This document shows positions 7,223-17,276 of a DNA stretch of 39,284 bases, piece after piece. The DNA lies in assembly GCA_003553445.1 (NCBI GenBank), contig PWEK01000033.1, forward strand, positions 1 through 39,284, written 5' to 3'. Source of the DNA: Elusimicrobiota bacterium. GTDB taxonomy: Bacteria; CG03; SLGR01. Within the stretch, counting starts at the first letter, position 1, and each line of letters begins with the position of its first letter. The notes below the pieces were generated by a model. That model did not search any database. It was not told the origin of the DNA and saw only the letters and a program-made list of their open reading frames with translations. The position numbers were made by a program, and so were the translations under genes.

Positions 7223-10200
7223 AAGAAGCTACAGTAAAGTTGAAAAAGAAGGTTTTTGGTCCGGCATGAAAAACGATTTACTTTATGGTATATCGGTACT
7301 GACGATATTGGCATCGGCAACTGCGATATATGTTATCGGCGCTATATACAGAACAATGCCGGGGATTAATGTGGCGCTGGCAGTTTTACTTGTATCGGCG
7401 GCGGGTGTGATTACTGCCCAGGCGCTTAAGTTCGCAATAACCCGCAGGGGGCTTACCCCGGGTGAGACATTTCTAAATGTCTTTGTTGCGGGATTTCTCT
7501 CTGCAACGGCAAGCAACCAGGCGCTACTGCAGGTTCCATCGTCATGGGGGCAGCTCTTATCTATAAGCAGTTTTACGGCGGCAATAGCCTTTCTTATTTA
7601 TTTTACTGCTAATGCCGGGTATATGGCGGCGAAAAGCAGGCATTTAAAAACATTAAGCTCTTTAATGATAATAGGGACTCCATACGTTTTCGGCTGGCTT
7701 TTACTGCTTGGAAACACCCCTATACTTAAAGAATTGGCCGGCACCATATCTTTCTACAGGGATCCATTGTTTTTAGAAATTGCGGGAAGGTTTATCATTG
7801 TTCTTGTGTTTAATGAGATAGTTACTGCGGCAATCAGGCTGGCGACGGGAAAGAGTATACTCCGGTCTCCCAGGGCTCACATGTACCTGATTATGATTTC
7901 TCTCGGTGTGGTAATATCTCCATATATAGCAGATGCCGGGTCGTCTCAAGCGGTGGGGAATTTAGCGCTCCCGCTTCAACTGGTTGCGGCGTTTGTAATG
8001 ACCGTCTTCTCCCATGCTCCATTATGGGGGGAAACATATCTTCTAACCGGCATGCTTCTGGATGGGACTCAGGGAACTTCACCGTCAGAAGAAACAATAA
8101 GGGGAAATATCTCCCGCGGGTTTAGAAAAGGCATGGCTTACAGCGGTATTTTTATATCTGTGGTGTATTTAATCAGGATTGTTCTTAATCTTGGGGTATC
8201 ACAGGTGTTGATGGCTTCTATTCCGGTGTTGATAGGCACCATAGCGGGCGCCCTAATTTTCCCTTTCATAAAAAATGTGCTTGAAACATTTGACGGCAGC
8301 AAGCCGTTCTTTATCAGGTTGCGATATTCTTACCGAAACTGGGTGTTATATGCGCGGGGTGCTGTTTTCGGTTTTGGTATGTCGTATGGAATAAATATCG
8401 GTATATTTCAGCAGCCGATGTCTACCCGAATACCTTATGGCCTTCTTGTGGGAGTGGCATCATCAGGTTTGGTAAGTTTCATAAGAGACCTTATATATTC
8501 TTTTAGAAATCAGGGTAAAATTCAGACATGGAAAATTTATTTTTTTGACACATTAATTGGAGCATTTGTGGGCAGCGCCGTGGCTTTCTATCTTGATACC
8601 GCGCAGGTGCCGGTGATTATAAATAAATTCAGGCAATATACAAGTGCCGGTTTTGAGGCCAGAGAGTACATTACATATCCGCTTCTTAATAAGTGGGGTA
8701 TGATAGACCTTGGGGCTTATACCGGTGGTGTGAAACTCCTCTACACGGAAGCTTTTGCGGGTGTTTTAAATTGGTCAGTTGCTGCATGGCTTTTTGCAGT
8801 TAACCGGGTGTTTATGGAGGCTTATTTTAAAAAAGACAAATCAGTCATTAAGAACTTTTTTACTAAAGAAGGTGCCCAGGACCTCATAAAACACCTTGTA
8901 AGGGTTATGCGGTGGGGACTTTGGATGGCTCCGATAATATTTACATTTCTACGCATGATGCCTCAGCCGACATGGTATAACCAGGATGGGTTAATCAGAA
9001 CGTTTTTTGCAACGTTTCAGAGTATAACAAGCAGTACGGAGTCATTTCAGGCATGGAGTTTAAATGTATTTCTTTATATTCTCATATATGATTTTTTTCG
9101 CATACTTGTATGGATGGATCATATGGGTCTCAGGGTTGCTACACTTGTCAACTGGAGCTTTCTCGGCCTGGACAGGGTTGATGAAAAAATAGCCCGCTTT
9201 ATCGGGCCTATTGCTGCCCAGAAGTATATTCCGGAAGCTGTTAAAAGGTTTGTTACATGGGCTCCCCTGCTGATACCTTTTTATCTGCCAAGGGGAAATG
9301 ACTGGGAGTATTTATGGGTCACTTCGCAGTCCCTGAGGACGGCGCCCCTATACATAAGAATTCAGGAAATAGTTACTTCATTGTCAACAAATCAGTTTCT
9401 TGTATTTGCCGTTCTTGGTATTACAATAGTGACCGGCGGTTTTTCCACCCGGAGAGCTTTGCGAAACAAAAAGAAAAAGAAGAAGAAAAAAATGTACAAA
9501 TTGCGCAGTGATGATTACTCTGTCTGTGTAAGAGAAGACGGAAGTGTACACAGCACGATTAAAAAAGAGGTTTATGATAACTGGCAGTCCCAAACAAATA
9601 TATTTGAATATGACATATCACGCAGATCTTACGATATAATTGATCCGTGCGGCCGCAGCATATTCATAAGGGAAACCTCCGGAAATAAAAAACAGGAGGC
9701 AAGTTTCTGGCCGGTAATAGGAAATTTCCCGGCAGATAAATTTGAAAGATCAAAAATCACAAAAGATAAGCTGAAAAATAAGATAAAAACCATAAATAAG
9801 AACAATGGAATAAAGACCGAGATTGAAATAACTATGGAAAACGGGTGTTCAAATACTGAAAGGTGGAGTGTGTCGGTTGAAAATACTACCGGCAAAAAGA
9901 GAAACCTTGAAATTATGCCTTATCTTGAATGGGTTTTAAACGGGCCTAATGATGACAGGTTTCATCCTCAATACTCCAAGTTGTTTCCGGAAATTGAATA
10001 TGTCTCTGAAGCAAATGCAATTCTGGCATGGCAGAAAAAATCAAAGCTGATGGGGTATATGGCGGTAGATTACCCTGCTTCCGGATATTTGAATTATCGT
10101 CTTGATTTTATAGGAAGGGCAAGAAGCATATGGGATCCGGAGATAATGGAAACAATGGATTTCAAAGAACCGGAAGATACTGACGGTTATCCGACTTTTG

Positions 10201-12782
10201 ACCCCATTGGAAGTATGCTTTTAGATGTAGAATTAAAGCCCGGTGATGTTAAGAAGTTTGATTTAATAGTCGGATGCTCGGAAAACAGGGAGTCGGCGAT
10301 TAATAATATAAAAGGATGTCTGGATACAGACTCCGCGGGAAAATCAGGAAAAAACAAAAAATCGGCAGAAAGCAAAAAGAAAGAAAGGCCTTTTATCGGA
10401 CACGGTAAAATTCCGAAGGGCACACCGGTTCCGTATCATAGGTATCTTAACGGAGGAGACAATATGCTGGTTAAAACGCCCTACACTCCCAGGCCTTTTG
10501 ACCATCAGCTGTGCAATTCACAAGGACACGCGGTAATGCTGACAAACCGGGGGCTTCATACCACCAGCAACTTTAATTCTCAGCAGAACAGATTGACACC
10601 TGACTGTTCGGATATTGTAACACGGGAAATCCCGGGCGAGGCATTTTACATATATGACATAGATACCGGCAGCTGGTTTTCGCCGACCCTGCATCCCGTA
10701 AATAATCATGATGCAAAAAATGAAGTTGAGTATAGTGTTGAGGGCACCGCAGTGTATCGCATGGCTCATAAGGATGTTGAGACTGAGCTTACTGTTTTTG
10801 TTCCCCCGGAAGATTCAGCGGGAATTTATATGCTTAAAATAAAAAATAAAGGTAAATCTCCAAAGAGATTCAGGATTTCTCCTTATTTTCAAATGGTGCT
10901 CGCCTTTATGCCGGAACAGGGACAGCCGGGAGCTAACAGCCCTGCATCGCTTACATATAAAAAAGATAAGAAAACGCAAGCCCTGTATTTTGAAAACCCG
11001 GCAAATACCTTCCGAAAAGGGCATGCATTTGTAGCAATGACAGAAAAACCTGACATTACGGTGACAGAGAGAGGAAAATTCTTTGGAGAGGAAAGAGGAG
11101 CCGGAAATCCCTATATGCCTGAAACAGGAAGCCCCAGTCCTTCACCTGGAACAGACAACAGACCTATCGCCGGGTTTTTGAAAACAGTAGCTGTTCCCGC
11201 TGAGGGCGAATATACAGTTGCAGTAATTATGGGACAGAACAGTGAAAAGGAAAAGGCCGAAAAAACTGTAGAAAAATACCGCAATATAGAGGCTGTTAAG
11301 GAAAGCCTTAAGGAGACCAGAAACTGGTGGAGAAACGTAATGGATACCTGTAAGATAGAAACAAACAGTGATGAATTCGACAATCTCCAAAACTGGCTTA
11401 AGTACCAGGATATTGTTGACAGGGTTTGGGCCCGGCGGGGTTTCTATCAGTCAAGCGGGGCATATGGTTACAGGGATCAGCTTCAGGATACGATAAATAT
11501 AATGTGGGTGGATCCCTCAATGGCAAGAAAACAGATAATTCTGCATGCTTCCCAGCAGTTTTTAGAAGGTGATGTTTTTCACTGGTTTTTTACACTGCCC
11601 GATGGAAGCACTGCATTTGCCTGCAGAAGCCATGCATCAGACAATCTTCTTTGGCTTGTGTGGGGTACTGTGGAATACATAAAGGCAACAGGCGATCACT
11701 CGATTCTGGAAGAGATGACATCCTATGTTTTTTCGGAAGATCCTTTTGAGCCGCTTCCCAAAAACCCGCATGGAATTGGAGGGTTGTACGGAAGGACAAC
11801 CCGTTCCGATACAATTTACAGGCACTGCCTGAAATCAATAGACCTTGTGTTTGACAAGCGAACGGGAGTAAACGGACTGCCCCTGATAGGCGCAGGAGAT
11901 TGGAATGACGGACTTGACGAAATCGGCAGTCAGGGTAAGGGGGAAAGCGTATGGCTCGGACTTTTTCTTTATTACAGTCTAAAAGACCTTCTGAAAATAA
12001 TTGAAGAGAAAGACGGAAAAGACAGAAAAGATTATTATGAACGAAAACTCAACGGGTTAAAAGATGCAATCGAAAATACATGGAGAGAAGACAGATACCT
12101 GAGGGCTTTTCATGATGACGGCACCGAAATAGGGATCGAAGGAAGCGGGATATGGGAGATCGACGCGCTGACGGCAGCGTGGGCTGTTATATCCGGCGTA
12201 AACCCAGAGAGGTCGGAAATTATGTTTAACACTGCCCTTGATGTTCTGGAAAAGGGAAATCAGATTCTTTTAGGATGGCCGGCGCTAAACGAACACACAA
12301 AGCCTTATCTGGGTAGAAGCTGTGTATATCCGGAGGGCGTCAGGGAAAATGGGATGTACTGTCATGGTGTGCAGTGGCTGATTAAGGCTGCGAGAATTCT
12401 TGCTGAAAAACATGAAAAATCCGGAAATGCAAAAAAGGCTGATGAATACAGGGCCACCACGTACAGATTGTGGAGGAAAATAACCCCTGTTGCCCATACA
12501 ACTGAAAAGGAAATTGAGGTGTACGGCGGGCAGCCTAATAAGCAGCCTGCGGATATACTGACAAACTTTGATCCGGGAAGAATGATATGGAATGGATATA
12601 CCGGATCCGGCGGTTGGCTTTTCCGTGAAGCAGTAGAAGGCGTCATAGGAGGAAAACTGGAGAAAAATAAACCTGTGTTGCCGAATGATATGGATAAAGC
12701 GAGAGGTGATTTAAAGATTAAAAAGGTTGAAAGAAATATAAAAAACAGCCCTTTAAAGGGTGTTGAATCAAAAGAAAAATAA
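7215..12782 (+). CDS. Polytopic membrane protein fused to GH94 beta-glucan phosphorylase
   Basis: I chose ATG 7215 (product 1855 residues), which overlaps the previous stop and follows a GGGAAG site. Residues 1-750 hold about 16-18 hydrophobic segments and no recognisable glycosyltransferase motif. Eight lysines (9468-9491) follow the last helix, which predicts that the rest lies in the cytoplasm. Residues 760-1855 form a GH94 enzyme: substrate-binding sandwich, then a helical barrel with YRDQLQD, FACRSHASDN and the GAGDWNDGLD motif (D1562-D1565) that carries the general acid. The GH94 part is about 1096 residues, close to 1,2-beta-oligoglucan phosphorylases and longer than cellobiose phosphorylases. 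GH94 enzymes reversibly convert glucan plus phosphate to glucose 1-phosphate. Cyclic beta-1,2-glucan synthase also ends in GH94 but has GT84 in front; that part is absent here. Confidence 0.85.
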   Translation: MNKRSYSKVEKEGFWSGMKNDLLYGISVLTILASATAIYVIGAIYRTMPGINVALAVLLVSAAGVITAQALKFAITRRGLTPGETFLNVFVAGFLSATASNQALLQVPSSWGQLLSISSFTAAIAFLIYFTANAGYMAAKSRHLKTLSSLMIIGTPYVFGWLLLLGNTPILKELAGTISFYRDPLFLEIAGRFIIVLVFNEIVTAAIRLATGKSILRSPRAHMYLIMISLGVVISPYIADAGSSQAVGNLALPLQLVAAFVMTVFSHAPLWGETYLLTGMLLDGTQGTSPSEETIRGNISRGFRKGMAYSGIFISVVYLIRIVLNLGVSQVLMASIPVLIGTIAGALIFPFIKNVLETFDGSKPFFIRLRYSYRNWVLYARGAVFGFGMSYGINIGIFQQPMSTRIPYGLLVGVASSGLVSFIRDLIYSFRNQGKIQTWKIYFFDTLIGAFVGSAVAFYLDTAQVPVIINKFRQYTSAGFEAREYITYPLLNKWGMIDLGAYTGGVKLLYTEAFAGVLNWSVAAWLFAVNRVFMEAYFKKDKSVIKNFFTKEGAQDLIKHLVRVMRWGLWMAPIIFTFLRMMPQPTWYNQDGLIRTFFATFQSITSSTESFQAWSLNVFLYILIYDFFRILVWMDHMGLRVATLVNWSFLGLDRVDEKIARFIGPIAAQKYIPEAVKRFVTWAPLLIPFYLPRGNDWEYLWVTSQSLRTAPLYIRIQEIVTSLSTNQFLVFAVLGITIVTGGFSTRRALRNKKKKKKKKMYKLRSDDYSVCVREDGSVHSTIKKEVYDNWQSQTNIFEYDISRRSYDIIDPCGRSIFIRETSGNKKQEASFWPVIGNFPADKFERSKITKDKLKNKIKTINKNNGIKTEIEITMENGCSNTERWSVSVENTTGKKRNLEIMPYLEWVLNGPNDDRFHPQYSKLFPEIEYVSEANAILAWQKKSKLMGYMAVDYPASGYLNYRLDFIGRARSIWDPEIMETMDFKEPEDTDGYPTFDPIGSMLLDVELKPGDVKKFDLIVGCSENRESAINNIKGCLDTDSAGKSGKNKKSAESKKKERPFIGHGKIPKGTPVPYHRYLNGGDNMLVKTPYTPRPFDHQLCNSQGHAVMLTNRGLHTTSNFNSQQNRLTPDCSDIVTREIPGEAFYIYDIDTGSWFSPTLHPVNNHDAKNEVEYSVEGTAVYRMAHKDVETELTVFVPPEDSAGIYMLKIKNKGKSPKRFRISPYFQMVLAFMPEQGQPGANSPASLTYKKDKKTQALYFENPANTFRKGHAFVAMTEKPDITVTERGKFFGEERGAGNPYMPETGSPSPSPGTDNRPIAGFLKTVAVPAEGEYTVAVIMGQNSEKEKAEKTVEKYRNIEAVKESLKETRNWWRNVMDTCKIETNSDEFDNLQNWLKYQDIVDRVWARRGFYQSSGAYGYRDQLQDTINIMWVDPSMARKQIILHASQQFLEGDVFHWFFTLPDGSTAFACRSHASDNLLWLVWGTVEYIKATGDHSILEEMTSYVFSEDPFEPLPKNPHGIGGLYGRTTRSDTIYRHCLKSIDLVFDKRTGVNGLPLIGAGDWNDGLDEIGSQGKGESVWLGLFLYYSLKDLLKIIEEKDGKDRKDYYERKLNGLKDAIENTWREDRYLRAFHDDGTEIGIEGSGIWEIDALTAAWAVISGVNPERSEIMFNTALDVLEKGNQILLGWPALNEHTKPYLGRSCVYPEGVRENGMYCHGVQWLIKAARILAEKHEKSGNAKKADEYRATTYRLWRKITPVAHTTEKEIEVYGGQPNKQPADILTNFDPGRMIWNGYTGSGGWLFREAVEGVIGGKLEKNKPVLPNDMDKARGDLKIKKVERNIKNSPLKGVESKEK
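9468..9494 (+). other. Poly-lysine/poly-A junction with internal ATG
   Basis: Eight lysine codons, mostly A, end in a run of seven A directly before ATG 9492, the first codon of the GH94 part (MYKLRSDDYS). The site marks the boundary between the membrane and enzyme halves. It could be a fused gene border, an internal start, or a slippage site. Confidence 0.5.
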
Positions 12783-12830
12783 ATGTATTTAAAAAGCAGC
12801 GAGGGAGTAAGGTAAATTAACAGGGATATT

Positions 12831-15305
12831 ATGAAAAAAAGCGGTATTATAATAGTGGCACTTATAACTGCGACTGTGATAGTCGGAGAGATAACCACTG
12901 CAAATGGGCAGAAAGAAATGGTTTTAGATTCCTTTTCTAAAGACAGAGAAATTAATTCAATAGGCGGGCAGACAGGGTGCTGGCAGCAATACGGGGAAGA
13001 AGGAACCGACTGGATAAGAAGCGAAAAAATAGAGTATAAAAGAAATTCAGAAAAAACGGATGTTTTAAAATTAAGCTATAGTGTTAGCGATGAAACAATA
13101 AACGGATATTTCAGCAGATTAAACGGTCTTGACGTAAGAGGCTATGAAAACCTTGAGTTTTATATAAAAGGGGGGGAAACTTATCCTTCTCGCATTAAAA
13201 TAGATTTAAAGAATATGGATGGGGATTTTGCGGGTTATTATATTGTAGATATTAATACAGATTGGCGGAAAATATCTATTCCGATAAATGAGCTTCGGGG
13301 TATGGATGATTTCTCTTCAATAGACGAGTTTCTTATAACACTGGAGGGAAGGTTTTTAGGAAGCGAAAAAGGAACTTTCTATCTTGATGAATTAAAGTTA
13401 ACCGGGTCCCGGGAAGAATACGATAGGGCCTCGAAAATAGCGGAAAAAGAACTTGAAAAGATACAGGAAGACATAAATAAAATCGTTGAACTTGAAGATG
13501 ATAAATTACTTGATCTTATTTCGCGTACAGTTTTTGACTATTTTTGGAATGAAACGGGAGAAAAAACCGGATTTGTCAGGGACAGAACAAGACAGGAAAC
13601 ACCTTCAAGCATAGCTGCTACGGGTTTTGGACTCTCTGCAATTTGCATAGGCGTTGAGCGAGGTTGGGTAGAAGAAGCCAGGGCAAAACAGAGGGTAAGA
13701 AAAGTGCTCAGAAACATGAAAGAAAGGGCTGACGGACATAAGGGTTATTTTTACCACTTCATTAACATGAATACCGGTGAGAGGGAGTGGGAGTCTGAGC
13801 TTTCATCTATTGATACAGCGCTGTTCTTAGGAGGAGTAATTACTGCATGGGAATATTTTGATGACCCTGAAATAAGTGAAATTGCCCGTGATCTGTATGA
13901 AAGCGTTGAGTGGCCGTTTATGATGGATGAAGATACTAAAACACTGTATATGGGATGGGATCCGGAAGGTGGTTTTGAAGACTATATAAGATGGGATAAG
14001 TATTCAGAACAGATGATGATGTATATTTTGGGGCTTGGTTCTCCGGCACATCCTCTTCCCGAAGATTCCTGGCACGCAGTTGAGAGGCCAGTAAAAACAT
14101 ATGATGACTATACATATATTTACTGTAAAGGAGAGTCGTTGTTTGTTTATCTTTTTTCTCATGCTTTTGTGGATTTCAGAAATAAACACGATGATTATGC
14201 GGATTACTGGAAAAATAACAAGAATGCGATCAAGGCACATATCGCATTTTGCCGAAATAATCCAACAGGTTTAAAAACACTTGAAGAAGGTTTCTGGGGG
14301 ATTTCGGCGGGTGACGGCCCGGACGGCTACAGAAATCACGGCGCTACGGTTTTTACCACAGACGGCACGATTACTCCTTATGCAGTGGTTGGTTCGTATC
14401 CTTTCGTTCCCGATGATTCTATAAAAACAATAAGAAAAATGCTTTCTGAATACGGGGGAGATTTATGGTGTGAGGAATATGGCTTTGTAAGCGCCTTTAA
14501 CCTCGACAGAAACTGGTTTTCTACAGAACACATCGGCATAGATTTGGGAATAACCCTTTTAATGCTCGAAAATTACAGAAGCAACTTTGTCTGGGATTAC
14601 TTTATGCAGAACGAATATGTAAGTCGGGGAATGGAAAGAGCGGGTTTTCAGGAGGGAACAAAAGAACTCGAATACGATCCCTCTGACATTGAAGAAGTCC
14701 TTTATGAAATGCCGGTCTATAATGCTCGAAATATAGAAGACTTTGATAAGCTTACTGAAGAAGACTATATTAGAATGGATCCGGATATGGCTGAATTTGT
14801 TGAAGCTGAGGGAAGGATAGATCTTGAAGCGGGTTTCGCTCTTGGGTGGAATGAGGAATATCTTTTTTTAAGGGCTAAAGTAGATAACGAAAATGTGATT
14901 GCGGAAAGGGAACAGGAGTTTCTTTATCAGAACGACTGCATCGAGCTTTTTATCTCTCCTGATATGGTGCTGGAGTGGGGAAGTTCCGAGCATTTTCAGA
15001 TTGGTATCTCCCCGACGGGTCCTGACGGGGAACCTCTGACATACGCATTTTTTCAGAATGAGAACCCCGGTGAGAATGTTAAGGTAAGTTGTGAAAAAAC
15101 AAATACAGGATATGAAATAAATGCAGCGGTCAAGTGGGATTATCTGGGCATTGAACCGGAGATTGGTAAAACAGTGGGTTTATCTGTGGCGGTGCATGAT
15201 GTAAACACCCCTCACAGAGATGGAGCTGGTGGTACGAAACTGAACTGGGCCTTTGAAGAAACCCCCAACGGCATCATGCTTGGTGAATTTAATTTAGTTG
15301 AATAA
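12831..15305 (+). CDS. Secreted GH144-type (glycoamylase-like) glucanase with two binding modules
   Basis: This 824-residue protein has a signal peptide (about residues 1-26) and a jelly-roll module (about 30-195) related to the lipoproteins upstream. A short charged helix (about 197-225) leads to a catalytic domain of the putative glycoamylase/GH144 kind (about 222-610). A CBM9-like domain (about 630-824) closes the protein, with ALGWNEEYLFLRAKVDN and NDCIELFISPD. Catalytic-domain landmarks are FDYFWNE, ATGFGLSAICIGVERGW, EEGFWGISAGDGPDGY and a TPYAVVGSYPF stretch. Characterised GH144 enzymes are endo-beta-1,2-glucanases. The domain also occurs inside cyclic beta-1,2-glucan synthases, so cleavage, trimming or cyclisation in the periplasm are all possible. 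Substrate is inferred from the family and the GH94 neighbour. Confidence 0.85.
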   Translation: MKKSGIIIVALITATVIVGEITTANGQKEMVLDSFSKDREINSIGGQTGCWQQYGEEGTDWIRSEKIEYKRNSEKTDVLKLSYSVSDETINGYFSRLNGLDVRGYENLEFYIKGGETYPSRIKIDLKNMDGDFAGYYIVDINTDWRKISIPINELRGMDDFSSIDEFLITLEGRFLGSEKGTFYLDELKLTGSREEYDRASKIAEKELEKIQEDINKIVELEDDKLLDLISRTVFDYFWNETGEKTGFVRDRTRQETPSSIAATGFGLSAICIGVERGWVEEARAKQRVRKVLRNMKERADGHKGYFYHFINMNTGEREWESELSSIDTALFLGGVITAWEYFDDPEISEIARDLYESVEWPFMMDEDTKTLYMGWDPEGGFEDYIRWDKYSEQMMMYILGLGSPAHPLPEDSWHAVERPVKTYDDYTYIYCKGESLFVYLFSHAFVDFRNKHDDYADYWKNNKNAIKAHIAFCRNNPTGLKTLEEGFWGISAGDGPDGYRNHGATVFTTDGTITPYAVVGSYPFVPDDSIKTIRKMLSEYGGDLWCEEYGFVSAFNLDRNWFSTEHIGIDLGITLLMLENYRSNFVWDYFMQNEYVSRGMERAGFQEGTKELEYDPSDIEEVLYEMPVYNARNIEDFDKLTEEDYIRMDPDMAEFVEAEGRIDLEAGFALGWNEEYLFLRAKVDNENVIAEREQEFLYQNDCIELFISPDMVLEWGSSEHFQIGISPTGPDGEPLTYAFFQNENPGENVKVSCEKTNTGYEINAAVKWDYLGIEPEIGKTVGLSVAVHDVNTPHRDGAGGTKLNWAFEETPNGIMLGEFNLVE

Positions 15306-17276
15306 ATGATTATAAAAAGAAAGAAAATAAGTCATAAAGTACAAGTACGGCTTGTATCGGTTCTGCTGATAATGGTGGGCTTCTGTGAGGCCCTTGCCGG
15401 AAGTAAAAATATAATAAGTGAAATGAAAGAAAGAGACTGGGGGATTGCGGTAGAGACCGATACCATAAATGCCGCTTACGATGAAGCGGCCGATTGGGTG
15501 AAGGTTGATTATGAATTCGGCGAAGCCGGATGGATTGCCTTGTATCCCGAAGAAAGCATGGGGCTGCTTGATGTTTCCGGCAGCGATTCCATAAGCTTCA
15601 GTCTCACAGGAGGAGGCTACAGCAATACGCTGCAGCTTCAGATAGTAGATGAAGACGGAAATATAAATGCGGTTTCTTTCGAAGGTGTAACGGGAGCAAC
15701 AGAGAGGCGGGATTATGCCGTTCCTTTTGATTTTTTAGACAGGTGGGAGGACGATGAAACCGGGGAATATTACGACAATGTAGATAAAGCGCGTATATCC
15801 CAGGTAAAATTAGCGGTAAATCCATTAGACGGCAGATACGGAAGTGTTACTGTAGACAGCCTGAGATCTGCGCAGGTAAAAACGGATTATGAATTTCCAG
15901 TCTCCAGTTTTGAGCGCTTCGGCTTCCCGGCGCAGAATGTTTTTGAAGAGGAAGATAGTTCTGCGATCTTTGAAAGGAAGTATTGCCGGGTGGATCCAAA
16001 AATCGGAAAAAGATGCCTGAAAATGAATTATAACACAGGGGGGGGCTTCGGCGGTTATTATTTTGATTTTTCAGGTTATCCCTTTAAAAAGCATGAGTAC
16101 GATAAGCTGAAATTTTACGTCAAAAGCGATGAAGAAGAAAAAGACTTCAAGGTTGAGATAGATTACATTGTTGAAGGTTCTACGTATGCGGAAACTGTAG
16201 ATAAAGATATAAAAGAATTTGATGGTTTTAATGAGGGAACCTCTACAGAATGGGAAGAAGCGGTTTGGGTTCTGCAGGATATCGAAGAGATTCCGGAGAC
16301 GTCTGACATTGTAGAGGTTGTTTTTGTGGTAGATGGCACTCATGAACAGTCTGGGACTCTTTATTTTGACGGTATAAGGTTTGTCTCCGCAGAGGGGCCC
16401 CAGGATGAAGATTTTGAAGAAGTTATATATGACAAAATGAACATGCCCGCAAACATATCCGGATGGCAAAATTTCGGGTCAGAGCATACATGGAACGATT
16501 TAAGAAGTGTCAGGCAAAATGATAAAAGAGCATTAAAGCTGGATTACGAGTTTTTAGGTAGTGAGTGGGATGATGAAAACTTACCCTGGGTGGTGATGGA
16601 AAGAGACTGGGGAATTAATTTATCTACTGCCTCACTCCTTTCATTTGACTACAGGCTTGAAAACGAAAAGCCCCTAAGGCTTACCCTCAGGGTTATAGAC
16701 AAAAACAACACTATATATGAAAGAAGATTTCATTCCATAAGTGATACAGGCGGAGACTTCAAAAGAATCAAATTTAAAATAGATGAACTATCACTTTTTG
16801 AAAAGGGAGAGGTCGGAGAGCATCAGTTTAAGGATTTACACCTTACAAAAATAAATAAATTTGAGTTTGTAATTGAGGGCAAAGAAGATGAAAAGGGCAC
16901 AATAGAGATAAAGAACCTGGCGGTCAGCTTTGAAGGAGATTATGAAAAAGAGCGCGCAGGAGAGCTGATTGAAAGAGTTGAGGTAACAAATAATCCTTTT
17001 TCACCGAACGATGACGGGATAAAGGATAAAACGGAATTTATATTTATACTCTCGGAAGATGCTGATGTGTCCCTTGAGATATTCTCGCTTAACGGAAACC
17101 TGGTATTTGATAAGGATTCCGAGCGGTATTTTGCCGGGGAGAAAAATTCAATAAGTTTTGACGGCAGGGATAATTCAGGAAGCAGGCTTTCAAACGGAAT
17201 GTATATATACAAGCTGGATGCCTCAGGGAGCGGCATGTCGGATCACCATAAGCATGTTATCGGGATATTGAGATGA
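15306..17276 (+). CDS. Secreted multi-domain protein, three sandwich modules and FlgD/T9SS-like C-terminus
   Basis: The 656-residue product starts immediately after the previous stop codon. A signal peptide (about residues 12-32) precedes three beta-sandwich regions (about 35-195, 205-365, 370-545) that each end in a closing strand of the type seen in the locus module (for example GTLYFDGIRFV and GTIEIKNLAV). The last 100 residues resemble a FlgD Ig-like or type A C-terminal sorting domain: NPFSPNDDGIKDKTEF, a FSLNGNLV strand, FDGRDNSGSRLSNGMYIYKL. Such tails often direct proteins to the cell surface through type IX secretion. The next gene is PorV/PorQ-like, and its ATG overlaps this stop. 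No catalytic motif is visible; a structural or binding role is likely. Confidence 0.75.
   Translation: MIIKRKKISHKVQVRLVSVLLIMVGFCEALAGSKNIISEMKERDWGIAVETDTINAAYDEAADWVKVDYEFGEAGWIALYPEESMGLLDVSGSDSISFSLTGGGYSNTLQLQIVDEDGNINAVSFEGVTGATERRDYAVPFDFLDRWEDDETGEYYDNVDKARISQVKLAVNPLDGRYGSVTVDSLRSAQVKTDYEFPVSSFERFGFPAQNVFEEEDSSAIFERKYCRVDPKIGKRCLKMNYNTGGGFGGYYFDFSGYPFKKHEYDKLKFYVKSDEEEKDFKVEIDYIVEGSTYAETVDKDIKEFDGFNEGTSTEWEEAVWVLQDIEEIPETSDIVEVVFVVDGTHEQSGTLYFDGIRFVSAEGPQDEDFEEVIYDKMNMPANISGWQNFGSEHTWNDLRSVRQNDKRALKLDYEFLGSEWDDENLPWVVMERDWGINLSTASLLSFDYRLENEKPLRLTLRVIDKNNTIYERRFHSISDTGGDFKRIKFKIDELSLFEKGEVGEHQFKDLHLTKINKFEFVIEGKEDEKGTIEIKNLAVSFEGDYEKERAGELIERVEVTNNPFSPNDDGIKDKTEFIFILSEDADVSLEIFSLNGNLVFDKDSERYFAGEKNSISFDGRDNSGSRLSNGMYIYKLDASGSGMSDHHKHVIGILR

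Noticed and set aside
7215-12782. Canonical cyclic beta-1,2-glucan synthase (NdvB type)
   Set aside because: The GH94 end fits, but the front half has no GT84-like soluble glycosyltransferase region and no internal glycoamylase domain. The glycoamylase-type domains are on separate proteins here.
12362-12898. 178-codon minus-strand open frame across the end of the GH94 gene
   Set aside because: It overlaps the conserved C-terminal region of GH94 and the start of the next gene, with no family resemblance of its own.
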